Shown: piece after piece, positions 1 through 8,764 of the stretch
How the letters are laid out: each line of letters opens with the position of its first letter
How positions within the stretch are numbered: position 1 is the first letter of the stretch
DNA from: Parelaphostrongylus tenuis
Lineage: Eukaryota; Nematoda; Chromadorea; Rhabditida; Metastrongylidae
NCBI GenBank assembly: GCA_019055375.1
Contig: JAHQIW010003696.1
Span: 1-64,000, forward strand
Reading direction: 5' to 3'
DNA: 64,000 bases
Translations under genes and position numbers: made by a program
The notes under the pieces: generated by a model
What the model was told of the DNA's origin: nothing
Database searches by the model: none
What the model saw: only the letters and a program-made list of their open reading frames with translations

Positions 1-19
1 TAAGTCTTTCCTTTAATTC

Positions 20-700
20 GACTGTTTTCAAAGACTTCGCTTAAAATTACTACATTTTGAGAGCATATTTTAAGCCTTTCATGGAGCCTGTTATGGTACT
101 CATACAGCAAAACACGTGTTCCGCCGTTACAGTCTCGTTCGCTGCACAGTTCGATGGTCTGAGCCAAAACCTTTGGGGAATAACCCACTTTACTTGAAGG
201 AATCGTTGACGAACATATTACACTGCAGCGTGTAAAGTAAAAATCCTTTTCACAAACGTCAGAGACAACATATCACTGCATGTCCCTTGACATGATCACC
301 GGACACTGTAGTGATCAACAGTCTATTGCTCAAATGCTGGTATTTTTTGAGTTCTTAAAAAAAACAGTCGAATAAAGGTATTATGAAAAATAGCAGCCTT
401 GAGCAAATCGACTGCTAATTACTGCAATGTCCGCTGATCATGTCATTGAGCATGCGGTGTTATGTTATCTCTGCCGTGGGTGAAGTGCATTTCCACCTTA
501 CACGCGGCGTAACATGTTCGTCGACGATTTCTTTATGTAAGGGAGTTCTTCCGCGAAAGGAGCTAGCTCAGACGAAAGGCACTGTCCAACTGACGAGGCT
601 GAAAGGCCGAAACGCGTGCATTTCACTGCGTAAGTGCCAATAACAGATCTAATGAAAGGCTTAAAATATGCTCATAACACATGAGTTTCTCATTTTATCC
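20..700. mobile_element. Foldback (palindromic) MITE, copy 1
   Basis: The two ends are inverted copies of each other. A 25-base stretch at about 60-84 (GAGCATATTTTAAGCCTTTC and on) is repeated inverted at about 652-675. Further in, an arm with ACACGTGTT and a GTCTCGTC-like block is mirrored near 575-625, and a TTGACATGATCACCGGACA block near 275-305 is mirrored near 420-450. No transposase frame is present, so this is a non-autonomous element. The same arm consensus recurs near 14.5, 26.0-26.7 and 29.2-30.9 kb. Borders are approximate. Confidence 0.6.
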
Positions 701-814
701 CTCTAATAGCAGTATCGCATCGTGATGTTGCAATTCTGATAGGTCTTCTCATAAGTTTAACACTACAGCAATAAACATCAGATTTATTAGCTAGAAGTTG
801 AAGTTATTTGAAAG

Positions 815-1335
815 CGCTATTCATAGTATGCGCCAGCAGCCTGAATACATTTCTGCCATCTCTAAGGCAACAAATGAATATCGCGCTCATAAAACTCGTC
901 ATCCTTGATTGACACAAAAAGCTGTCATCCTTGACGCAAATGATTGATGACTCGAGATGACTTTTTGTTCAGGAAGTGTTCTAGTGAGCGTAGGAGGTGA
1001 TGGTCAGACGATGGCAATTCAGGACTGTACAGCGGACGATTCAGCAAATTCGAGCCCACTTAGGTCAATCTCCTCTATATCAGTTTAGCGACATGCAGCC
1101 TTGCATTGTCTTGAAGCAGGATGAAATTACGGCGATGTCGACGTGACGGCGCCCGCCTGCACTGGCCCAGGTGCTCACAGTAACGCGTGGCGTTGATCGT
1201 CAAAATCCACGGCCAACTCCTTGCTACTGAATCTCTTCATCTGCTTCGATGACGGCCTCTCGAGCAACTTTACGTGGGTGGCCGGAGCTCAGCTAGTCCT
1301 TCATGTTGGTGATGCCGGCGCGAAACTTAACAAAG
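815..1335 (-). pseudogene. Mariner-family transposase relic
   Basis: Reading the minus strand gives broken fragments in several frames that match mariner transposases in the right order. A helix-turn-helix-like piece with SGHPRKVAREAV comes first, then the first catalytic-Asp block LLQDNARLHVAKL, then YSPEL-PSSDHHLLRSL around the third acidic residue, then the C-terminal FYERDIHLLPERWQKCI block. Several frameshifts and stops interrupt it, so it is dead. Recognition rests on the block order rather than on any single motif. Confidence 0.75.
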
Positions 1336-1730
1336 AAGCGTAACGCTGTTTACCTGGACACAAATCCCAGAGCCTTTACACAGGTGATATTCCCAAAGGC
1401 GGTCAGGGAATCGCGTCCCAATTCGTACTGGTGAAGCAGCAAATTGCGATAAAGGATTCACTGAGCGGCCACGATGCGGCAGGTATGTACAAATTTGGTA
1501 CCAGAAGAAAGCTCAGAAACGTCGACACAAAGAGGTATTGATTAGTCGCCTGAGGGATGGCAAAGATGTGTTCAAACTAATCGAGCATCCTTTTGAATAG
1601 TACTGTTAAGCAATTATTTGCTTCTAGTTGATAAATTTCGTGTTTGTTCAAAAATTTATATCCTCGATGCCAAAACTTAAGAGAGAACCTAATACATACA
1701 ATGATGTTAATTGGTGATATGCAAAACGTT

Positions 1731-1805
1731 CGACGCCAAACGGAGTTGAACCCGTGTTTCATCCACTTCGGGAGCGTGTGCTACCATTATACCATCGTGG
1801 CCACG
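1731..1805 (-). mobile_element. tRNA-related SINE head (family B)
   Basis: On the minus strand the segment has an A-box-like TGGTATAATGG and a B-box-like GGTTCAACTCC at tRNA spacing, followed by the GTTTTGCATATCAC-type tail seen in other copies here. It does not close into a proper acceptor stem, so I call it a SINE head, not a tRNA gene. Confidence 0.55.
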
Positions 1806-1885
1806 GGTTTGGCCTGAACCTTCAACGGTTGGCTACTCATAGCTTTGATGGCATGTATCAAAGATATAGTAGTAGCAGAGCGGTG

Positions 1886-1990
1886 GCGTCGGTGGTGTAA
1901 TGGTAGCATATGCCGCTTGTATGAGTGAGACGCGGGTTCAACTCCTGACTAGGAGCAAAAGTTTTGCATATCGCTCATTATCTTTTGAGA
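1886..1990 (+). mobile_element. tRNA-related SINE head (family B)
   Basis: It has A-box-like TGGTGTAATGG, B-box-like GGTTCAACTCC, then the tail GTTTTGCATATCGCTC shared with copies at 33.9 and 49.5 kb. It lies about 90 bases from an inverted copy at 1731-1805. Confidence 0.6.
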
Positions 1991-2371
1991 TACTGGTAGA
2001 ATACTATGATTACCGGCCCTGTAAAAAACTTCACAGCATTGGTTTGTGAGATTACCAACACCGATTTGAGTTTCACTCGTTATCGTTTCAGTAAGTATCA
2101 AGTAAACGAGTAAACAGCCGCCAAACTACTGTAATATAAGAGATAAAGTCTATGTTTGTTAACAGACCAGTGAACACGCTGTTCTTGGTGATGCTACTGA
2201 TTTGCTTAGAACTCCAAGCTTCATCAAGAAACGAGAATACATCTCAACGTAATTCCAAGCACTTGTTTCGTCTAAACGAATCTCGGAGCCAGTGAATTCA
2301 ACCAAGCCAAGCACTAAACAGGTGAGTCTCAGGTTCTTGATTGGTCGGTATAGATAAGAAGACGTAGGAAC

Positions 2372-2700
2372 CACTGTTAACCCGTTCAGGACCGTGGACG
2401 CACCTTCACTGCATCTCTAACCCTCACGTGGCAGCGCTAGGCGGTCTGCTCCATCTCCTCTGCATCTCTGACCTCGACGAGAACACATTGAATGTATTAT
2501 TTTATTAGTTCAATGTATTACTGCTACAATTTTCCTATATTTTGTTACGTGTATTTATAGTATTTATATTTCATGTTGCTATGAATAAGAAAATAACAAC
2601 TGTATTACAGTTGAACAAATACAATAATACATCCAATGCGTTTTCAGGCTGAGGGTCAGAGATGCAGAGTCTGGTCCACGGCCCTGAAAGGGTCAATCCT
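2372..2700. mobile_element. TTAA-type MITE (piggyBac-like ends)
   Basis: The left end reads TTAACCCGTTCAGGACCGTG and the right end is its near inverse (CACGGCCCTGAAAGGGTCAA). The TTAA at the left and the mutated TCAA at the right look like the TTAA target duplication used by piggyBac elements. Subterminal GCATCTCTAACC / GGTCAGAGATGC blocks are also inverted. The element is about 325 bp with no coding capacity. A diverged relative sits at about 57523-57750. Confidence 0.65.
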
Positions 2701-3402
2701 CTAGCTACGGCATCTAGCAAACACGATACACGTGTCCGCGCTGTTCAGACGGTTACGAGAATTGGCGTGACCCCTCTTTCAAGAGAAAAAGACCAACCGA
2801 TGACCCTAAGGAAACAACATTGTGCTCGTAGTACAAAATAAGTTGATATATAAAAGTTAGTATTATCTACAGCCGTTAGACCTTTGGTATTATATCTCGC
2901 CATTCGCTTCTCGTAGAAGTCTGAACCATCCGCTAGCTAGCCGAAGCTGGCCACCGTAGCGAAAGGAGCTAGGAGTGACTGATTACGAAATAACGTAGAA
3001 TGAAGTACCTTGCATGAATTCCTTCATATTCATGATATTAGGCGATTTTGAGAGGCGTCGGTGCACCTTGAACAAACGCCCAAAGAGGAACTCAATCCCA
3101 CGAGGTGCATCGATCTGAATCAAAGAACACCTCTATCTCAGTAAAGGCATGAAACTTGGGAAATTGAACTTGTCTGAACTGCAATCAGAACATACTAAAG
3201 CCATGGGAAATGAAGTTGACCCTAGTTGTGCAAAGTCCGCATAATCTTCCCGAAGTGAAGGCAGTCCATGGGAGCTGGAACTGCCTCCCGAGTGGTAAGC
3301 AGGAGGCTCCACCGCAGTGTCAAAGGGAACTGGAAATGATAGAATGCATGTTGGCAAAAGCTCCATTCTAGAAAAAAATGCTAGCTCTATGTATATACCA
3401 AG

Positions 3403-3692
3403 AACGCGTATGGCGCTGTGGGCAGAGGTGCTCAGCGATACACACATGGCCAACAGTTCGATGGTGTGTTCAAGGCTCACTAAGCCTCGCATCCCTCCGA
3501 GATCGGCGAATTAGTACCAGACTTCTTGGGAGGATAGCCACAGTGACTTGATCGATCTCAACGGGCCACATCTAGTTACTGTAAAGGTCAGATATGCATC
3601 CAATTACCTCAAACGATGCTAAATAAAGACGAAGGCATGGCGTATCCCTCAGCGATTGATCGATGCCAAGAGCTTCATGCTCTTTTATAATT
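3403..3692 (+). mobile_element. tRNA-related SINE, family A, degenerate copy
   Basis: This follows the family A layout: a head resembling TGGCGCAGTGG...GAGGTGCTC, a B-box-like AGTTCGATGGT, then the body blocks GGTACCAGA-like and GGAGGATAGC, GTAAAGGTCAGATATGCATC, and an end near CAAGAGCTTCATG. It is strongly diverged from the better copies at 6.4 and 53.6 kb. Confidence 0.6.
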
Positions 3693-3751
3693 TATGTATA
3701 ACCTCGGAATTGTTCAACAATCCACTTTCTCTCTCAATAAGCTCAAACGGG

Positions 3752-3995
3752 AGATTGCTATGACCTAATTTATGTGAACACTTGACGTTTCGGAGGATCT
3801 CGCCTTCTTCAGAGCCTGGAAGGATGGCGTTGTCTACTTCCCAATTAGCCAGAAATCTTCTTCATCAGAAAAAAAGTCGACTAATTTAATTGCTTTTTTG
3901 TCAAAGTGATGGAGGTATTCCGATGACTGGGTTAAGAACATCCCGATTCTCACGCTCCGATGAAGGCGAAATCCACCGAGAAGTCAGCTTTTCAA
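3752..3995. repeat. Diverged inverted-repeat element with GACGTTTCGG / TTCGCCTTC ends
   Basis: The left part carries TTGACGTTTCGGAGG and CGCCTTCTTC, and the right part carries GAAGGCGAAATC and AAGTCAGC in inverse orientation. The same paired blocks occur, better preserved, at 10490-10672, and one-sided remnants lie near 42.7 and 46.95 kb. It appears to be a small MITE family. Confidence 0.4.
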
Positions 3996-4029
3996 GGGAA
4001 TTTGACCATAACATTTGTTAGATATAATA

Positions 4030-4235
4030 CTCAAGAATTCCAGTATTTTTACTGCTTTTTCGCAGTGTTATGATGTTTCATAAATACTTAAGAGAATTGA
4101 GTGGTGAGCAAAAACATGGCCTCAGGCGGGAATCGGACCCGTGTTGCATCCTATCCGGGGACGAGTGCTCTACCACTACACAACCGAGGCACATTTGCCC
4201 GACCACTCATTCTTCATCATCTCAACATCTATGGA
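4030..4235 (-). mobile_element. tRNA-related SINE, family B, with leader GCAGTGTTATGAT
   Basis: The minus strand gives a tRNA-Gly-like head: A-box TTGTGTAGTGG, GAGCACTCGTCCCC, and a B-box GGTCCGATTCC. On the plus strand it is preceded by TTTTTCGCAGTGTTATGATG and GAGTGGTGAGCAAAAA, exactly the neighbours of the copies at 29.7-30.2 kb. This shows that the repeated unit is larger than the tRNA-like part. Confidence 0.65.
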
Positions 4236-4774
4236 TGAAGCCCTTGGCGTTGGTCAATCCTTAATTCTTTAAGGACGGCAGTTGATCGATCGAGAGGCGC
4301 ACCATTTTCGTCATTCATTTAGGGTTTTCCCTCCAACTAGAAAGTGAAATCTCAGATTTTTTATTATGCTTTGATACATCATGATCTCCACTTCTATGTT
4401 TTGTGTGTATATATAACTTTTCTGTACAATGTATACTTGATACGAAACGTACTTCTCTTCGTTCTTACAGCGTTCCAAGATAATCTTTTGAAAAACCAAT
4501 TAGAAGCATCGATATTCTCGAGGTTTGGGCTATCAAGAATTGGCTATCTAGGAAGAGTTTGGCGAAGAGCCACATACAAGCCCCACCTGAGCAAACAAAG
4601 CCAACTGAATGTGTGAAACATAATCTAATTTTCGCTGCTACAACATAATCAAAAGGCTCTCCCAAAAATCGAAAAAGTTGCCAAAATCGCAGAGATTTAA
4701 GCTTTCGAATAATTACCAAATATCTGGGAGAAAAATTTTTTCCAGCGAGAAAGGCCTTCAGACAATCGTGTACC

Positions 4775-5032
4775 TCAGCTGGTACACGTCCCTTCGGGAT
4801 TGCGAGATGCACCATGGATTCAAGTTCGATTTTAGCTTGTTTTGAGGTTACTGGATGCACATGTGGCCTGTCCGGTATATCAGATTAGTGCTACTATCCT
4901 CTTAGACGAGTCTGGTACCGATTTGTCGACTCCGGAGAGACCAAAGGTTTGTTGAGCCTTAGCGTGGGATCGAACCTTCGACCACGTCTGTGTCGCAGGA
5001 CACCTCTAACCACTGTGCCATACGCCCTATCT
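4775..5032 (-). mobile_element. tRNA-related SINE, family A, degenerate copy
   Basis: On the minus strand the head (TGGCACAGTGG, GAGGTGTCC) is followed by GTCGAAGGTTCGATCCC-like B-box sequence. The body blocks ACTCCGGAG, GGTACCAGACTCG and AGAGGATAG come next, then ATATACCGGACAGGCCACATG. All are in family A order. Confidence 0.6.
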
Positions 5033-5454
5033 AAAAACAGCAACTAAGATACAACACAAAGATAGACGAGATACCTGCAGTGCAGTTGAATTCTCGCTTC
5101 CATGGTTCTCTGTTATTGAAGGATTTTATTGGTTGATGACTAAGAGTAGAAAATATATCTTGACTCTCCTGATACGTACCGCCCTCGTACATCTGAAGGA
5201 CAGAAGCCTGATGAACGATCCTAAATGAAGCAACTGAACATGTGAACGGACGGTATAGAGAATCAAGGATAAAAGTCTGGACGTTAAGCTGTTCACTTCC
5301 GCAGGCGGACACGGCCAGCGGGGGAACGACTTCACCTCCTTTGCCCTGACTGGTCGCCGACTACAGCACTACTTTTCGTTGCAGGACCCGCAGGTGAGTT
5401 TCAGATGTGTAGGCGAGTCCGCAAGCGTGGGTCCTGGGAACTCAACCGCTTATT

Positions 5455-5715
5455 CACTCCCTGTGGGATGCGCCATCCGTTCTTCTTCAATTTTTGGCCT
5501 CGTGTGAGGTGATTGAACGATTATCTGGCCCTTACGATCACTCGCGGTGGCCTATCGGTGTATTTAGTTAGTGATGCTATCCTCTTCGACAAGTCTGAGA
5601 CCAATTTACCGACCTTGAAGGGGTGGATGATTTGATGAGCCATGAGCGCGAGATCAAACAATGGACCTCGTGAGCGACGCAAGAACTTCTAACCCTGTGC
5701 CAATTGCGCTCCTAC
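5455..5715 (-). mobile_element. tRNA-related SINE, family A
   Basis: The minus strand shows the head, the body with GAGGATAGCATCAC, the ATAAGGGCCAGATAATCG-like block and the end near GGCGCATCCCACAGGG. The order and spacing match the full copies at 6425 and 53550. Confidence 0.6.
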
Positions 5716-6424
5716 GGACGGCATATTCAAGTAAAAGGCGTCTTGATCAGAGACAGATTCATGTGAACGAGAGATTCTAACAATTGTGTATTCCTCGGCA
5801 TGTCGGAAACGCACAACAGGGTAACCACTGACCCGATGGTCAGCAGACTTCAGAAAAACCCTAGGAGAAATATGATGCTCAACGAGTCTTCAGAGAGAAG
5901 AGAACCCGCCGATCTACTCTTGAGGCAACAAGGAAGAGTGGAAGGTTTAATGGCAACTGTCGGAGTGATTCGACAAGTGACCTAGGCGATCCAGGTGGTA
6001 CGCTATCACTGACAAAGGATTCGTGACCCTATGGAATTGACCGTAGATGGTCAGAATACTCGGATTTCTTCTGGAAGATTGAGACGATGTTCTCCCCTAG
6101 AGGGAGCTGCAACCACCTTCTGCCAGTTCCCCGAGGAGAAATGACAGATTTACTGGCGTTTGATCGAGGGACTCGACGATGAGGGAGACGACAGGTGGTA
6201 GGCAAAAGACTATGAGCAGTATAGAAGCCGTGAAAAGCCTCGATGCGGATGTATCGACAGATCAGCCCTCCTTGATAGATCAGTGACAACGTGGCTCAAA
6301 AATGATTACCAGGCATATTGAAAGATAACGTATGAAAAGCAAATTTCCTTTAACCTCGGCATTACCGACCAGTTGTGTTCTACTTGTTGATTGACCTGAC
6401 AATGACGAACAACAAACAAAGGCT

Positions 6425-6730
6425 ATAATTAAAGGGTATAGCTCTCGGCGTTGATCAATCCCTGAGGGATGCGCCATGCATTCGACTTCAATTTTTAACT
6501 CCGTTTGAGGTAATTGAATGCATATCTGGCCTTTACAATGACTCGCGGTGGCCTCCCGCTCCATCGAGTTAGTGCCGCTTATCTTCCCAGACAAGTCTGA
6601 GACCTGTCTGGTACCAATTTACCGACCCCGGAGGATGGATGACTTGGTGAGTCATGAGCGCGAGATTGAACCACTGACCTCGTGTGCGGCGCAGAGCACC
6701 TCTAACGACTGCGCCACATGCGCTCTTGAA
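6425..6730 (-). mobile_element. tRNA-related SINE, family A, well-preserved copy
   Basis: On the minus strand the head reads GCATGTGGCGCAGTCGTTAG with B-box GGTTCAATCTC. The body includes GGTACCAGACAGG and TGTAAAGGCCAGATATGC, and the element ends near GCCGAGAGCTATACCC. Similar GAACAAACAACAAACAAAC sequence on both sides (about 6400-6415 and 6725-6745) is a probable target-site duplication, which fits LINE-dependent insertion. Confidence 0.75.
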
Positions 6731-6894
6731 CAAACAACAAACAAACGAACAATAAAACAACAGCAAGCAAACAACAACAACAACCTACAGGTGACCCATG
6801 CTCGACAGATGCTCACTTCAATTTAAATCAGTAAAATTTTGGCGCCATTCAAATTGCGTACAGTGCGCTGTTTAGGCGTAGGAAATTCAGTCGC

Positions 6895-7325
6895 ATAGTG
6901 TCAGTCCTTTTTCATTCTTGATTCATCCTTCATTCCTTCCTCCTTCATTTTAAATTTCATTCCTTCCCTCACCCCGTCATTCCTTCATTCCCCCGGTCCT
7001 CTCACCAGTCCTTCATTATTTCATCCTTCGCCCTTCGGTCCTTCATCTTGGTCTACATTCCTTCCTTCAATCCTCCAGTTCTCATCTCATTAGTCCTTGA
7101 TTCCGCCAAAACTCTTCTCATCAGTTCTTCATTCCTTCCTCATCACCCTTTCATCCTTCATCTCAGTATTCTTCTTTGAGTCCACCACTTCTTCATTCTT
7201 ACAGTTCTCTTATCAGTCCTTCATTCCTGCTTCTTTCATCCTTCATTCCTTTCTTTTATTCTTCATTCTTTCCTTCAATCCCTCAGTCTTCCAACCACTC
7301 AATTCTTCAGTTCTTCGACACCTTA
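6895..7325 (+). repeat. Pyrimidine-rich interrupted simple repeat (TTCATTCCTTC-like)
   Basis: About 430 bases consist almost wholly of C and T with short CATTCCTTC, TCCTTCAT and TTCTTCATT words recurring irregularly. The long open frames across it are artefacts of low complexity. It separates two SINE insertions. Confidence 0.8.
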
Positions 7326-7554
7326 CCGAAATGTGATGACTGTCCTTTGAATAGGTTCTTTCTTTTTCCGGTAGATGAGTGCCAAACAGTATGCTCGGCT
7401 CGTCCCAAAGAAGCATCGAGCACAGAGAACTCCCGTGATCGACCGGCCAATGAGACCAAGAATGATCGCCTGGGCTGGACCGTCTGCTTTCTATCCGAAC
7501 AGGTTTCTTCTTGAATCTTCAGTGCATACAGAATTATTAGTTAGCAATGCCTCA

Positions 7555-7802
7555 AAGAGCGCATGTGGCGCAGTGGTGAGAGGTGCTCTGCGTCGCCACA
7601 AGGTCGGTGGTTCGATCTCGCGCTCATGGCTCTTAGGCTTCCATCCTCCGGTGTTGGTAAATTGGTACCAGAGTGGTCTCAGACTTGCCTGGGAGGATAG
7701 CAGCACTGACTCGGTGCAGCGGAAGGCTAGACATGCGTCCAGTCACGAATGCATGGCTTATAGCTCAGGATTGATCAACGCCTAGAGCTTCATCCTTCAT
7801 TT
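7555..7802 (+). mobile_element. tRNA-related SINE, family A
   Basis: A clear head GCATGTGGCGCAGTGGTGAG and B-box GGTTCGATCTC are followed by CATCCTCCGG, GGTACCAGAGTGG, GGAGGATAGCAGCACTGAC and the end block GATTGATCAACGCC. It is in the opposite orientation to the copy at 6425-6730. Confidence 0.75.
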
Positions 7803-7982
7803 AGTGTCTCAGAAATTGTTCCATTAGACCTCCCCAGTATCGATCGATGTTTTTCTGGATTATGTCACTAGCCTGTAATTTGTAGGAAATACGTTCTTGG
7901 CAAACGTCTCGATGTCTTCCTCATCGAAGAAAGGTGTTAAAATATATAGGTTACAGCCTTATGAGTGTTCTCCTATCAATGA

Positions 7983-8262
7983 ATGAGCGAGTGCGTGGCG
8001 TAGTGGTTTGAGGTGCTCTTCGAAATACACTTGATCGATGTTTCGATTCCTCCTCTAGGGCTCCATAAACCTTCCATCCCTCCAGAGCTGGCGATTTGGT
8101 ACCAGATTTGTTTGAGAGGATAACAGCAATGGCTTGATACATTGGTAGGTTGCCGAGAGTTATTGTAAAGACCAGCAGTTAGCTTTTACGATGTAAATGA
8201 AGAGGAATGCTCGGCGCATCCTTCAAGGATCGATCAACGCTGAAAGCTCTATTCTTTTTATT
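7983..8262 (+). mobile_element. tRNA-related SINE, family A, degenerate
   Basis: The head GCGTGGCGTAGTGGTTTGAG and B-box-like GTTTCGATTCC are followed by CATCCCTCCAG, GGTACCAGATTTG, GAGGATAACAGC and the end block GATCGATCAACGC. It is the second tandem family A copy in the same orientation. Confidence 0.65.
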
Positions 8263-8274
8263 CCTAAACTCTCC

Positions 8275-8470
8275 AGGCACCGCGTGCTACGAAACGTCGC
8301 ACGCCGCGCGATGTCGCGTTCCACTAAGCATCTGTAATGGCGGCATCGCGTCTCGGGGAAAGCGGCCAGGCAGCATCTACACGTCGATCGCGCCTGCGGA
8401 TGGTGCCTGGCTGCGACTGCCGCGCGAGCGATCAGCGCGCGACGCCGCTTCCTATCCGCGACGGTCCCCA
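8275..8470. other. GC-rich island of unknown nature upstream of the L38 gene
   Basis: About 195 bases rich in CG dinucleotides (CGCGCGAGCGATCAGCGCGC and similar) stand out from AT-rich surroundings. All frames are fairly open here. One gives a short Arg/Ala/Ser-rich peptide starting at an ATG near 8337, which could resemble a mitochondrial presequence. It lies about 500 bases before the first recognised L38 exon, so a promoter or 5' exon is possible, but no splice site ties it to the gene. Confidence 0.35.
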
Positions 8471-8664
8471 AAGGATTAGTAAATGACCGAAATGCCAATT
8501 AGGTGTGAAAATTATACTTTGTTATCCTTATGAGCCCAGAAAGTGTCATACCCGATCTTATCAAGTCTTGAGAACTATTTCAACATGAAAATGGTGGTCA
8601 TGTAATTCCAATTGGTTATCCTGGATTGCGGCTCTGGAATAGCTGAGTTATATGCAAAAATTTC

Positions 8665-8738
8665 GGCCTCAGGCGAGAGTTGAACTCGTGTTTCACCCAT
8701 ATTGGTGTCGCGTCCTACCAATGCACCAAGTCTTTCTA
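8665..8738 (-). mobile_element. tRNA-related SINE head (family B)
   Basis: The minus strand has an A-box-like TTGGTGCATTGG and B-box-like AGTTCAACTCT, with the TATGCAAAA tail motif on the plus-strand left side. It lies directly upstream of the first recognised L38 exon. Confidence 0.5.
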
Positions 8739-8764
8739 TTTGTTCTGGGATCGCTTCTATACAG

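Noticed and set aside
7097..7514. Ser/Phe/Leu-rich open frames
   Set aside because: These are translations of the pyrimidine-rich low-complexity tract and the SINE boundary.
8207..8498. 90-codon ORFs on both strands across the GC-rich island
   Set aside because: Openness follows from base composition, no domain is visible, and the two strands conflict. Kept only as a composition anomaly.
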